Both the position numbers and the translations under genes were made by a program. The notes below the pieces were generated by a model. It worked only from the letters and a program-made list of their open reading frames with translations. It searched no databases and had not been told where the DNA came from. A DNA stretch of 64,000 bases from Alteribacter keqinensis (GTDB taxonomy: Bacteria > Bacillota > Bacilli > Bacillales > Salisediminibacteriaceae), in NCBI RefSeq assembly GCF_003710255.1, contig NZ_RHIB01000001.1, positions 2,046,001 to 2,110,000 on the forward strand, given 5' to 3'. This document shows positions 36,127 to 45,477 of the stretch, piece by piece (position 1 is the first letter of the stretch; each line of letters opens with the position of its first letter).

Positions 36127-37895
36127 GACTTCACACTCCCTTGCTTTTTAGACGTGTAATCACGTTTACGTGGCTTAATCAGGGACACGTCTACTTCTTC
36201 ATATTCAAACTCAGGGGCACCAGCAGCCGCGTTAAACTTCGCTTTTGTTGTTTTCAACCACTCATCATCGTTACGGTCAGGGAACTCAGGCTTGTAATGA
36301 GCCCCACGGCTCTCGTTACGGTTATAAGCTCCTTGTGTAATCACACGGGAGAGATTCAGCATGCCGTCAAGCTGACGGACAAAGGCTGCACTCTGGTTGC
36401 TCCATTTTGCTGTATCGTCGATGTTGATTTTCTTATAACGTTCCATAAGCTCCTGAATCTTCTCATCCGTTTCCAGAAGACGCTTGTTTTCACGAACAAC
36501 CGTTACGTTATCCGTCATCCACTGACCGAGCTCCTGGTGAAGCTTAAATGCGTTTTCAGTTCCATTCATGCCAAGGATGTTTTCAAACTCTTCCTGATCT
36601 TTTTTCAGCTGACCGTCAAATACGCTGGAGCTGATATCATCGGAAGACTGCTCAAGACCGTTGATATACTCAGCTGCTTTTGGTCCCGCAACCATCCCGC
36701 CGTAAATAGCAGACAGAAGTGAGTTTGCTCCAAGTCGGTTCGCACCGTGCTGGGAATAGTCACATTCACCGGCTGCAAACAGACCAGGAATGTTTGTCAT
36801 TTGATCGTAATCGATCCAAAGACCACCCATGGAATAGTGAACCGCAGGGAATATCTTCATTGGAACTTTACGTGGATCATCACCCATGAACTTCTCGTAA
36901 ATTTCCATGATTCCGCCAAGCTTAATATCAAGCTCTTTCGGATCTTTGTGGGAAAGGTCAAGATAAACCATGTTCTCACCGTTAACGCCAAGTTTTTGGT
37001 CTACACATACAGAGAAAATCTCACGTGTAGCAATGTCACGTGGCACGAGGTTTCCGTATGCAGGATATTTCTCCTCCAGGAAGTACCAAGGCTCACCGTC
37101 TTTGTACGTCCAAACACGTCCGCCTTCACCACGGGCAGATTCACTCATAAGACGCAGCTTGTCGTCTCCAGGAATCGCTGTCGGGTGAATTTGAATGAAC
37201 TCACCGTTTGCGTAGTAAGCACCCTGCTTGTAAACCGCAGCGGCTGCGTAACCAGTGTTGATCATGGAGTTTGTTGATTTCCCGAAAATAATACCAGGTC
37301 CGCCTGTTGCTAAAATGACAGCATCGGCTTTAAAGGACTGCATTTCGGAAGTTGCAAGATTCTGAGCGGTTACCCCGCGGCAGCGTCCGTCACTTTCATC
37401 TACGATGGCGCTCAGAAATTCCCATCCTTCGTATTTTGTGACAAGACCTGCTACTTCATGGCGGCGTACCTGCTCATCCAATGCATATAACAGCTGCTGA
37501 CCGGTTGTAGCACCGGCAAAAGCAGTACGGTGGTGCTGTGTTCCACCAAAGCGTCGAAGAGCAAGAAGCCCTTCCGGAGTACGGTTAAACATAACGCCCA
37601 TTCGGTCCATCAGGTGGATGACGCCTGGTGCAGCATCACACATCGCTTTTACAGGCGGCTGGTTCGCAAGGAAGTCCCCGCCGTATACAGAGTCATCAAA
37701 GTGCTCCCACGTGGAGTCCCCTTCACCCATTGTATTTAATGCCCCGTTAATGCCCCCCTGTGCACAAACAGAGTGAGAACGTTTAACAGGTACTACTGAA
37801 AATAAATCTACTTTCATGCCGGCTTCAGCAGCTTTGATTGTAGCCATCAGGCCCGCCAAGCCACCACCGACAACGATGATTTTACCTTTGCTCAT
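36123..37895 (-). CDS. sdhA: Succinate dehydrogenase flavoprotein subunit
   Basis: The 590-residue flavoprotein has the FAD-binding IVVGGGLAGLMATIKAAE at the start, the covalent FAD site region RSHSVCAQGGINGA (His about 40), HPTAIPG and the active-site SESARGEGGRVW with the catalytic arginine near 260, and HYSMGGLWID and ECDYSQHGANRLGANSL. It oxidises succinate to fumarate at the membrane. The ATG at 37895 has GAAGGAGTG upstream; the longer frame starts inside that site. Confidence 0.97.
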   Translation of the reverse strand: MSKGKIIVVGGGLAGLMATIKAAEAGMKVDLFSVVPVKRSHSVCAQGGINGALNTMGEGDSTWEHFDDSVYGGDFLANQPPVKAMCDAAPGVIHLMDRMGVMFNRTPEGLLALRRFGGTQHHRTAFAGATTGQQLLYALDEQVRRHEVAGLVTKYEGWEFLSAIVDESDGRCRGVTAQNLATSEMQSFKADAVILATGGPGIIFGKSTNSMINTGYAAAAVYKQGAYYANGEFIQIHPTAIPGDDKLRLMSESARGEGGRVWTYKDGEPWYFLEEKYPAYGNLVPRDIATREIFSVCVDQKLGVNGENMVYLDLSHKDPKELDIKLGGIMEIYEKFMGDDPRKVPMKIFPAVHYSMGGLWIDYDQMTNIPGLFAAGECDYSQHGANRLGANSLLSAIYGGMVAGPKAAEYINGLEQSSDDISSSVFDGQLKKDQEEFENILGMNGTENAFKLHQELGQWMTDNVTVVRENKRLLETDEKIQELMERYKKINIDDTAKWSNQSAAFVRQLDGMLNLSRVITQGAYNRNESRGAHYKPEFPDRNDDEWLKTTKAKFNAAAGAPEFEYEEVDVSLIKPRKRDYTSKKQGSVKS

Positions 37896-38008
37896 ACAAA
37901 ACACTCCTTCTCATAGTGCGTGTCCAAAATGGAGTCGTCTGAGCCTGCGGAGATCGGAGATCCGATAACATCCACACGCCGTAACCTGTCACTTTGAACA
38001 AGTATTTG

Positions 38009-38617
38009 CTATACGAATGCCAGGATGGATCGAATGCCAACGTATGTTAATAGTACGAATACGCCAAGAGTAACGTATGTGGAAATCTGCTGTGAACGAG
38101 GTGAAACGGTAATTCCCCACGTAATTGCAAACGACCATAGTCCGTTAGCAAAGTGGAACGTTGTTGCTGTAATACCAATGATGTAGGCAATCAATGCTAC
38201 CGGGTTGGCTACAATATCTGCCATCATGTCAAAGTTAACTTCCTGCCCGAGTGCAGCAGCAATTCGAGTCTCCCAAACGTGCCAGGCTACGAAGATCAAA
38301 GTAATGACCCCTGTCGTACGCTGAAGACGGAACATCCAGTTACGGAAGTAGCTGTATGTACCGGTATTGTGTCTTGCCTGAAAGGCAATGTAAAGTCCGT
38401 AAATGGCATGGAATAAGATTGGAAGAAAAATAACAAAGATCTCCATTGCATAGCGCATTGGAAGCCCTTCCATAAAAGCTACTGCCTGGTTGTACGACTC
38501 TTCTCCCCGAACGGAGAAATAGTTTACCCCCAGGTGGACCAGTAAAAATATTCCAACAGGAATAACTCCTAATAAAGAATGCAGTTTGCGTAAGAAAAAC
38601 TCTCGATTTTGTGACAT
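38009..38617 (-). CDS. sdhC: Succinate dehydrogenase cytochrome b558 subunit
   Basis: The 202-residue membrane anchor has five helices and the heme-ligating histidines expected of the diheme b558 type: FFLRKLHSLLGVIPVG near residue 13, LFHAIYGLYIAFQARHN near 68-80, VAWHVWETRI near 113 and TTFHFANGLWSFAI near 153. Only one anchor subunit is present, typical for Firmicutes. The 379-nt gap upstream (38618-38996) holds the ktrB terminator and otherwise no gene that I see. Confidence 0.95.
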   Translation of the reverse strand: MSQNREFFLRKLHSLLGVIPVGIFLLVHLGVNYFSVRGEESYNQAVAFMEGLPMRYAMEIFVIFLPILFHAIYGLYIAFQARHNTGTYSYFRNWMFRLQRTTGVITLIFVAWHVWETRIAAALGQEVNFDMMADIVANPVALIAYIIGITATTFHFANGLWSFAITWGITVSPRSQQISTYVTLGVFVLLTYVGIRSILAFV

Positions 38618-38912
38618 CAGTTCTTTCCCCCTGTAAGTTTAATTGTTCAAAACAGGATCTACTACCCCAAAGCTGACCAACTAACGCCTCCTTCTTCCGT
38701 CTATACTTCCGACATTTTCTGCTAAAATGCAATGAAAATGCCATAACTATGAACATCTTGTGACAAAGTTATTGTACTCCCTTTTTTGACTCAACGTCAA
38801 GAAAGCGGATACAGACCTCATTTTAACAGAAAAGCGTTCAGAGGAACACAATCTTACTAATTTTCTGATATAAAAATTTGTGGAATTCCCGCCAACGTTT
38901 GATTTCAATAGC

Positions 38913-38945
38913 AAAAAAGCACGTTCTCAAAAAGAGAACATGCTT
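38913..38945 (-). terminator. Terminator of ktrB
   Basis: AAGCACGTTCTC and GAGAACATGCTT form the stem (one wobble), followed on the minus strand by TTTTTT, about 50 bases after the ktrB stop codon. Confidence 0.85.
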
Positions 38946-38996
38946 GATTACAATTTCGTGACACAAGATTAGTACTTTTCTGATATAGCTTTTAAA

Positions 38997-40346
38997 TTAT
39001 CCGATAATGATTCGCTCTGTCGGATACTTGAAATGTGTCTTTTGTTCCTGTCGACGGATGGAGAACAGGAAGGCAACTAATCCGACACGTCCGATAAACA
39101 TGAGAATCATAAGCGTATTCTGGCTTGCCTGGGATAATTCCGATGTGATTCCCATGGACAAGCCGCACGTTCCGAAGGCTGAACTCACCTCAAAGATAAT
39201 CGCCATGAGCTGCACTTCCTGCATGTCTTCAAAATGGGCGAGAAGAACAATGGACGAAAACAGTCCGACAACAAAAACAGAAAGGACGATGAATGCTTTC
39301 TGCCGGTCTTCGGGGTGGATTTCACGGCCGAATGCCTTAACATCCCTGCGCCCCATGGCAAAACTGCGGATCGTCAAAAACATAACCGCAAGTGTTGTCG
39401 TCCTGATTCCCCCGCCCACACTGGACGGACTGGCGCCGATGATCATCAGACCGGACAGGAGAAGAAGGCTGGCTAACCCCAACTCGGATATATCCATCGT
39501 TGCCAGCCCCCCGCTTCTTGCCGTTGTTGAATTAAACAGGGAGAAAAAGAACTGCTGATGCCAGGCAAGGCCATCATAAAACTCATTTCTCTCCAGAATC
39601 CAAAGCCCGAGAAATCCGATCACCAGTACAATGAAGTACGTAGACACAGAAATCTTCGTAAAGAGACTGAACCGAAAGTTATTGTCTTTACTCGTCAAGT
39701 ATTCCTTCATTTCCATGAGTACAGGGAAACCGATCGCACCGAGAATGATCAGGAGTATATTAACAAGCTGGACAAAATAGTCATCCACAAACGGGATAAG
39801 AGACTGACCAGTTACATCAAAGCCTGCGTTTGTAAATGCCGAAAGTGCTCCAAAAGCACCCTGGTAATAAGCTTCAAGGGCTGTGTCGAAATAATTCAAA
39901 TAATATGTACCTAAAATCAGTGTGCCAATAATTTCAATAGCAATGGCTACACCCAGAATCCCTCTCATCAATTTAACGAGTCCGCTGAAGGCAATTTGAT
40001 TGTGGTCCACCATGATAAGCATGCGCTGGGATAACTGAATTTTTCGTCCGAAGATCATCCATACGAATGTTCCAATTGTCATGACACCGATCCCGCCAAG
40101 TTGTATCGCAAGTGCGAGGAACAGTATGCCCCACCCACTGTAGGTTTCGGAAACATTCACAACTGTCAGCCCTGTTACACTGACAGCACTTACGGATGTG
40201 AAAAGTGCTTCAGAATAGCTGACTGAAACACCCTGCTGTGATGAGATGGGTAAAAACAACAGGATGCTGAACACAAACATCGCTACAACGTATGAGGTTA
40301 ATATAATTCTAAAAGGTGTTAATAATTTTGATAAACCGAGCTTCAT
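38997..40346 (-). CDS. KtrB/KtrD-type K+ (Na+-dependent) transporter subunit
   Basis: The 449-residue membrane protein has the four-fold P-loop plan of the Trk/Ktr/HKT family. Filter loops read SVTGLTVVNV (about 57), FTNAGFDVTG (about 173), TARSGGLATM (about 276) and FGTCGLSMGI (about 390), each with the filter glycine. Length and lack of extra N-terminal helices point to KtrB/KtrD rather than TrkH. No KtrA/KtrC RCK subunit lies nearby, so its gating partner must be elsewhere. I do not recall a ktr gene at the sdhC-yslB junction of B. subtilis, so this may be a lineage-specific insertion. Confidence 0.93.
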   Translation of the reverse strand: MKLGLSKLLTPFRIILTSYVVAMFVFSILLFLPISSQQGVSVSYSEALFTSVSAVSVTGLTVVNVSETYSGWGILFLALAIQLGGIGVMTIGTFVWMIFGRKIQLSQRMLIMVDHNQIAFSGLVKLMRGILGVAIAIEIIGTLILGTYYLNYFDTALEAYYQGAFGALSAFTNAGFDVTGQSLIPFVDDYFVQLVNILLIILGAIGFPVLMEMKEYLTSKDNNFRFSLFTKISVSTYFIVLVIGFLGLWILERNEFYDGLAWHQQFFFSLFNSTTARSGGLATMDISELGLASLLLLSGLMIIGASPSSVGGGIRTTTLAVMFLTIRSFAMGRRDVKAFGREIHPEDRQKAFIVLSVFVVGLFSSIVLLAHFEDMQEVQLMAIIFEVSSAFGTCGLSMGITSELSQASQNTLMILMFIGRVGLVAFLFSIRRQEQKTHFKYPTERIIIG

Positions 40347-40545
40347 TACATTGAACCTCCACTTTTAGTCGGGACTTAGTATACCACTATCTGGATGATC
40401 CCGCTATGGAATTTCATCATTCTGCGAGGTAAAAAAATCCGTGTAACCATTCGAAATTCTTATCCTGTTTTACCGGGACTATGATAAGATAAAAAGACAA
40501 CATGCCTGTAACGAGGAGCAATGGTACTGGAGGAAGTCTACAACT

Positions 40546-41010
40546 ATGGCTAGTAACGAAACAAAAGAACACATTAAGCAAGAAGAAAAAGAGCAGAGCC
40601 CGTTAACCACCGATCCGCAGTTCAGCTATGATCTTTTGCGTCATGCTTTACTGCCTGAGCTGCTTGGCAAAGAAGAAGAAGCTATTCTTTACTGGGCAGG
40701 CAAGTCGATTGCAAGGAAAGAGCCGCTCTCTTCCTTTGAGGAGATTCAGCGCTTCTTTTACAAAGCACAGTGGGGTGTCATAAAACGGATCAAGGAAAAG
40801 AAGCACGAAGCCTTATTTGAGCTTTCTGCTACGAGCCTTACCCGTGAACACGCACCCGTATCATTAGAATGCGGCTTTCTTGCCGAACAAATACAGCTTC
40901 AAAAAGGATTCATCACCGAGGCTGCCTATGAATTGAAAAAGAAAAAGCCCCTCGTTTTTGAAATCACTGTACGATGGGACCATAAAGATCCAGAACGAAC
41001 CGATTCATAA
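40546..41010 (+). CDS. yslB: YslB-like protein (DUF2507)
   Basis: The 154-residue soluble protein shows YDLLRHALLPELLGKEEEAILYWAGKSIAR near residues 28-56 and GFLAEQIQLQKGFITEAAYE near 108, the hallmark segments of the YslB/DUF2507 family. These proteins have a V4R/Bet3-like (TRAPP) fold; their role is unknown. It lies beside lysC as in B. subtilis, on the plus strand, convergent to lysC. Confidence 0.9.
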   Translation: MASNETKEHIKQEEKEQSPLTTDPQFSYDLLRHALLPELLGKEEEAILYWAGKSIARKEPLSSFEEIQRFFYKAQWGVIKRIKEKKHEALFELSATSLTREHAPVSLECGFLAEQIQLQKGFITEAAYELKKKKPLVFEITVRWDHKDPERTDS

Positions 41011-41023
41011 ACTGAAATGAAAA

Positions 41024-41149
41024 GGCTGTTTTCATATACATTGTTGCTGCACGCACTTTCTTTAGAGTACAGATAATGAAGATGCAGCATGCGTACCCTT
41101 CGCTTTCCGCGGTGGTGCAGTAAAAGCAACAATTCTTACGAAAACAGCC
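41024..41149. mobile_element. MITE-like element with 25-bp terminal inverted repeats enclosing a family A repeat fragment
   Basis: The left end GGCTGTTTTC-n6-ATTGTTGCT (41024-41048) and the right end AGCAACAAT-n6-GAAAACAGCC (41125-41149) are exact complements over 19 of 25 positions. Between them lies a piece of family A (GCGTACCCTTCGCTTTCCGCGG, read in two parts). The 126-bp element lies between yslB and its terminator and encodes nothing. Flanks AATGAAAA and AATGTAAAA are similar but not an exact duplication. Confidence 0.6.
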
Positions 41150-41158
41150 AATGTAAAA

Positions 41159-41191
41159 GAGGTGCCGGCAGACTTTCTGCCGGACACCTCT
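41159..41191. terminator. Bidirectional terminator between yslB and lysC
   Basis: GAGGTGCCGGCAGA pairs with TCTGCCGGACACCTC (one bulge); TTATTTTTG follows on the plus strand and TTTTAC on the minus strand. Confidence 0.88.
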
Positions 41192-41212
41192 TATTTTTGT
41201 AATTGCGTCCTG

Positions 41213-42445
41213 TTACGCTCTTACTTCCACCCGTTCATCAAGCTCAAAGAACGTATGAAGAGATTCTACTGCTTTAACCATATACTTCTCTTCTATTACT
41301 GTAGATACTTTTATTTCGGAGGTAGACACCATTTCAACCGGTACTTCCTCTTTGGCAAGAACACGGAACATATCTGCTGCGACACCGGGATTTGAAATCA
41401 TGCCTGAGCCCACAATGGATACTTTGGACAGCTGATCCACGTGGCGCACCTTTTGATATTGAAGTTTTGATTGAATAGTCTCCAGAACTTCGAGGGTTTC
41501 TTTTAATGCCTGTGTATGAATGGAGAAGGACACATTTACTTTCTGGTCCTCCGTAACCTGCTGAATAATAACATCTACATTAATACCTGACTCTGCAAGA
41601 GAGGTAAACAGGCTTGAAAGTGTATCCACCCTGTTTGGCATTCTTTCTACGGTGACCTTCGTCACAGCACTTTCAAATGCAAGGCCGCGTACGACTAAAT
41701 TTTGTTCCATTGATGCTTCCTCCTCTACAACGGTTCCTTCCTGATCGATCATACTTGATCTTACAATCAGGGGAATTGAATAGTTTTTTGCAAACTCCAC
41801 AGCTCTTGGGTGAAGAACCCCGGCCCCAAGGTTGGCCAGTTCGAGCATTTCATCGTATGAAATGCTTTGCAGCTGCCGGGCTTTCTTTACTACCCGGGGA
41901 TCGGATGTGTATACGCCGGTAACATCTGTAAAGATTGAACAGCTCTCAGCTTTAAGAGCAGCCGCCAGGGCAACTGCCGTTGTATCTGAACCACCGCGGC
42001 CGAGTGTTGTAATTTCCCCTTCAGGTGTCATTCCCTGAAACCCGGCAACGATAACGACTTTTCCTTCTTTTAAATGACGTTCTAAATTCTCTGTTTTAAT
42101 ATCCGTAATCCGGGCGTTCTGGTGAACATCCTCTGTCCGGATTCCTGCCTGCCACCCTGTCAGGGATACAGCATCAATTCCCATTTCCTTAAGGGCCATA
42201 ACCATTAGGGAAATCGTGACTTGTTCCCCCGTACTCATGAGCATGTCAAGTTCCCTTTTGTCAGGCTCTTCACTAAGCTGGTAGGCTAAGTCAACCAGGG
42301 CGTCTGTAGATTTCCCCATGGCTGACACAACAGTTACAACTTCGTGTCCTTCATCTTTCGCCCGTTTAACTTTTTCTGCAGCCCGCTTAATCTTAGCTGC
42401 ATCTCCTACTGAAGTGCCTCCGAATTTCTGAACCAGTGTGGCCAA
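41213..42445 (-). CDS. lysC: Aspartate kinase, lysine-controlled type
   Basis: The 410-residue enzyme phosphorylates aspartate at the head of the lysine/diaminopimelate pathway. It opens with LVQKFGGTSVGDAAKI and has GFQGMTPEGEITTLGRGGSD near 138 and FTDVTGVYTSDPR near 176, all for ATP and aspartate binding. Two C-terminal ACT domains follow, the second with SIVGSGMISNPGVAA. The start is a TTG eight bases after GGAGGAGG. A lysine riboswitch fills the leader, so expression should fall when lysine is high. Confidence 0.96.
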   Translation of the reverse strand: MATLVQKFGGTSVGDAAKIKRAAEKVKRAKDEGHEVVTVVSAMGKSTDALVDLAYQLSEEPDKRELDMLMSTGEQVTISLMVMALKEMGIDAVSLTGWQAGIRTEDVHQNARITDIKTENLERHLKEGKVVIVAGFQGMTPEGEITTLGRGGSDTTAVALAAALKAESCSIFTDVTGVYTSDPRVVKKARQLQSISYDEMLELANLGAGVLHPRAVEFAKNYSIPLIVRSSMIDQEGTVVEEEASMEQNLVVRGLAFESAVTKVTVERMPNRVDTLSSLFTSLAESGINVDVIIQQVTEDQKVNVSFSIHTQALKETLEVLETIQSKLQYQKVRHVDQLSKVSIVGSGMISNPGVAADMFRVLAKEEVPVEMVSTSEIKVSTVIEEKYMVKAVESLHTFFELDERVEVRA

Positions 42446-42502
42446 TCAAAACGCCTCCTCCAATGAATTACCAGTGCATGGCTAGGTCAATACAAAAAGG
42501 TA

Positions 42503-42748
42503 TAAAAAAGCAGCAGGAGGATCACAATCCCACTGCCGCATCGACTAAAATAATACACGTGTCGTCCGGTGAGATAGTTCTCCACACAACCTTCGTTGCA
42601 TGACAGCTCTGTACTTATTCAGCACAGCTCCAGTGAAAAAGCATTTGAGTTGCTTTTTGCACTTCGGCGACCGTTCCTTTCCAGCTGTTTCACAGGGGCT
42701 CAACCCCCTCGGCAACTGTACTCTTCACGTCCGCTCCTCTACCAATCA
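42503..42748 (-). promoter_or_regulatory. Lysine riboswitch (L box) with terminator, upstream of lysC
   Basis: On the minus strand the conserved core follows the B. subtilis lysC leader closely: GTAGAGGAGCGGACGTGAAG, AGAGTACAG, GGAAAGGAACGGTCGCCGAAG, CTGGAGCTGTGCTGAATAAG, AGAGCTGTCATGCAA and GAACTATCTCACC (42568-42742). The terminator GCGGCAGTGGGA...TCCTCCTGCTGC with TTTTTT follows at 42503-42540. High lysine favours termination. Confidence 0.94.
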
Positions 42749-42814
42749 CTCTTTTGTTTGTATTTTGATGTTTACGAGTGTAACAGACATTTTCGTATTT
42801 GACAATGTAAAAAT

Positions 42815-44596
42815 CTATTTTTCTTTTTCCGCCTCTAACTTTTCCTTCAGCTTTTCTGCCACAGCAGCGGGCACCCCTGCTCCACGGATTTCATCAACAG
42901 AGGCTTCTTTCAGACGCTTTACTGAACCAAAGTGCTTCAGCAGCGCCTTTTTTCTTTTTTCTCCAATGCCTTCTATGTCGTCAAGAATGGAGGTGAACAT
43001 CGTCTTCTTTCTTACATTCCGGTGAAATGAAATCGCAAACCGGTGCACTTCATCCTGAATTCGCTGAAGAAGGTAAAATTCCTGACTCGTCTTTTTTAAC
43101 GGCACCACCCGGGGCGGGTCACCAATCATAAGCTGGGAGGTCCGGTGTTTTTCATCTTTTACCAGTCCGCAGACAGGGATTGCCAGTCCCAGTTCATCCT
43201 CCAGTACCCCCTGGGCTGCAGAAATCTGTCCTTTTCCCCCGTCAATAACAATGAGATCAGGAAGGGGCTGCTCGTCTTTTAACAGACGGAAATACCTTCG
43301 CCTTACAACTTCACGCATGGAATCATAATCGTCCGGACCTTCCACTGATCTGATTTTATATTTACGGTAGCTTTTTTTATCCGGCTTTCCATCCAGAAAC
43401 GAGACCATGGCCGAGACGGGATCAACCCCTTGAATATTTGAATTGTCAAAGGCTTCGATCCGGTGGGGCGTATCAATGTGGAGGGCTTTTCCCAGTTCCT
43501 CAACCGCCACGATCGTCTTCTTTTCATCTCGGTCGATGAGATCAAACTTCTCTTTCAGTGCGATGGACGCATTTTTCACAGCCAGCTTTACAAGCTCTTT
43601 TTTCTGCCCTTTTTTCGGCTTTAGCGCCTTCACGTCAAGAAACTCGCTTACCAGGGCTTCGTCTGCTTCTTCGGGCAGAAAAATCTCTTTGGGCTTTTTG
43701 TGCTGATCATCATCGTAGAACTGTCCAATAAATGTGTAAAAATCATCTTCCGGGTCCTGATACATGGGAAACATGGAAACATCGCGTTCAATCAGTTTCC
43801 CCTGACGCACAAAGAAGACCTGGATACACATCCAGCCTTTATCGTAAGCAAAGCCAAAGACATCACGGTCGACAAGATCCGTAAGTGCCATCTTCTGTTT
43901 TTCCATCACAGCCTCAATGTGCTGCACCTGATCACGAAGCTCTTTTGCACGTTCAAAATTCAGCTCTTCCGATGCTTCGTGCATTTTTTTGAATAGCTCG
44001 TCTTTGATTTCTTTATGGCCGCCATTCAGGAAACGGACAACCTGACTGACGATCTCTTTATTTTTCTCCTGACTAACCTCAAACTCACACGGGGCCATAC
44101 ACTGTCCAATGTGATAATACAAGCACACACGGTCAGGGAGAGTTCGGCACTTTCTGAGAGGATAAATGCGGTCGAGAAGTTTTTTTGTCTCGTTTGCAGC
44201 AAAAGCATTAGGGTAAGGACCGAAATACTTTGCCCCGTCTTTTTTCACCTTCCGTGTCGTTATCAGACGAGGGTGCTCCTCGTTTGTGACTTTCAAATAA
44301 GGGTAGTGCTTGTCATCTTTTAAAAGAACGTTGTATCTTGGTTCGTACTTTTTTATTAAGTTCTGCTCCAGAACAAGGGCTTCCACGTTTGAAGAGGTAA
44401 CAATGTATTCAAAGTCCCTGATCTCACTCACAAGCCTCTGTGTTTTCATGTCGTGGGAACCTGAAAAGTAGGAGCGGACACGGTTTCTCAGTACTTTTGC
44501 TTTTCCGACATATATGATCGTTCCGTGTTTGTTTTTCATCAAATAACATCCGGGCTGGGCTGGAACGAGGGAGATTTTTTCTTTTAACGATTCCAC
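42815..44596 (-). CDS. uvrC: Excinuclease ABC subunit C
   Basis: The 593-residue endonuclease makes both incisions in nucleotide excision repair. It has the GIY-YIG domain (QPGCYLMK and [18 protein letters not shown] in the first 50 residues), the UVR motif ([15 protein letters not shown] near 210), the RNase H-like second nuclease domain ([10 protein letters not shown] and [10 protein letters not shown]) and the C-terminal helix-hairpin-helix pair ([20 protein letters not shown]). I choose the GTG at 44596, which gives [16 protein letters not shown] in line with other Bacillus UvrC starts; a TTG seven codons upstream is possible. No LexA box was found. Confidence 0.96.
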   Translation of the reverse strand: MESLKEKISLVPAQPGCYLMKNKHGTIIYVGKAKVLRNRVRSYFSGSHDMKTQRLVSEIRDFEYIVTSSNVEALVLEQNLIKKYEPRYNVLLKDDKHYPYLKVTNEEHPRLITTRKVKKDGAKYFGPYPNAFAANETKKLLDRIYPLRKCRTLPDRVCLYYHIGQCMAPCEFEVSQEKNKEIVSQVVRFLNGGHKEIKDELFKKMHEASEELNFERAKELRDQVQHIEAVMEKQKMALTDLVDRDVFGFAYDKGWMCIQVFFVRQGKLIERDVSMFPMYQDPEDDFYTFIGQFYDDDQHKKPKEIFLPEEADEALVSEFLDVKALKPKKGQKKELVKLAVKNASIALKEKFDLIDRDEKKTIVAVEELGKALHIDTPHRIEAFDNSNIQGVDPVSAMVSFLDGKPDKKSYRKYKIRSVEGPDDYDSMREVVRRRYFRLLKDEQPLPDLIVIDGGKGQISAAQGVLEDELGLAIPVCGLVKDEKHRTSQLMIGDPPRVVPLKKTSQEFYLLQRIQDEVHRFAISFHRNVRKKTMFTSILDDIEGIGEKRKKALLKHFGSVKRLKEASVDEIRGAGVPAAVAEKLKEKLEAEKEK

Positions 44597-44725
44597 GGCC
44601 GTGATCACACCCTTCAAATGTATGTTCGTATCTTTTACTATAGCACAGGGTTGAAACAGGAAAAAGGAAGAGATGTCGCAGTCTCAGGCACCCGTATTCA
44701 ACCAAAGATTATTAAGACCGCGTTT

Positions 44726-44900
44726 ATAGAACAAAAGCGCAAGCGTCTTAGTGACGAGCGATAAAGAAAACTTGGCTTTCGCCATGATGACGAAAGCCTT
44801 AGTTGCCCTTATGCTTTATTACAGATTGAAGCCGCTCTTTGGCTTAAGCTGATGGAATGAAATGACCTCGAACTCGCAGGCGCTGGAGCTGGAAGCGGAG
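44726..44900. repeat. Third-type intergenic repeat (GCGCAAGCG...GGCTTTCG hairpin)
   Basis: The 370-nt gap between uvrC and trxA contains GAACAAAAGCGCAAGCGTC, a central hairpin GGCTTTCG-n9-CGAAAGCC (44774-44798) flanked by further pairing, and CAGGCGCTGGAGCTGGAAGC. From memory, blocks of this type (AAAAGCGCAAGCG... and GCGCTGGAGCT) recur in other Bacillaceae genomes. This is the only copy I see in the window. Confidence 0.6.
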
Positions 44901-44944
44901 GAGATTCATCATAAAGTAATCCACATATAGAAAGTTTAAACAAT

Positions 44945-44974
44945 AAAAAAAAGCCGCCCGGTAACGGACAGCTT
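44945..44974 (-). terminator. Terminator of trxA
   Basis: AGCTGTCCG/CGGGCGGCT stem with TTTTTTTT on the minus strand, 16 bases after the trxA stop codon. Confidence 0.9.
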
Positions 44975-44989
44975 TCCCTTTACTGTTGC

Positions 44990-45304
44990 TTATGCGTGTT
45001 TGTTAAGAAGTTCAACAAGGGCTTCTTTCGGCTGGAAACCGACTACCTGATCCACTACTTCACCGTCTTTGAATACGAGTAAAGTCGGGATGCTCATAAC
45101 GCCATATTTGCTTGCTGTTTCCTGGTTTTCGTCAACATCAAGCTTTACGATTTGTGCTTTGTCGCTCATTTCAGCGTCAAGTTCTTCAAGAACCGGAGCG
45201 ATCATCTTACAAGGCCCGCACCACGGTGCCCAGAAGTCTGCTAATACTAAGCCTTGACTTGTTTCCTGACCAAAATTGCTATCTGTTACGTTTTTAATTG
45301 CCAT
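44990..45304 (-). CDS. trxA: Thioredoxin
   Basis: The 104-residue protein is a canonical thioredoxin with active site [10 protein letters not shown] (Cys29 and Cys32), the cis-proline in MSIPTLLVF and the [13 protein letters not shown]-terminal helix. It reduces protein disulfides in the cytoplasm. GAGGAGGAG precedes the ATG. In B. subtilis trxA lies directly beside etfA; here the rhodopsin gene separates them. Confidence 0.97.
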   Translation of the reverse strand: MAIKNVTDSNFGQETSQGLVLADFWAPWCGPCKMIAPVLEELDAEMSDKAQIVKLDVDENQETASKYGVMSIPTLLVFKDGEVVDQVVGFQPKEALVELLNKHA

Positions 45305-45477
45305 TTTAAAAAACTCCTCCTCAACAGGACTATGATTTCTCCTGTTTAGTATATCATTTTTTCAATAAATGTTGCGAATGAACTGCTTTCTTCCATAAAA
45401 CCATAGGAATTGTGACCATCCAGCTTTACGGATAATAGTATTTTAACGAATTCAGTAGACCGTTACAATGAATATGC

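Noticed and set aside
44597-44700. LexA (Cheo) box before uvrC
   Set aside because: No CGAAC-n4-GTTCG type palindrome is present in the leader.
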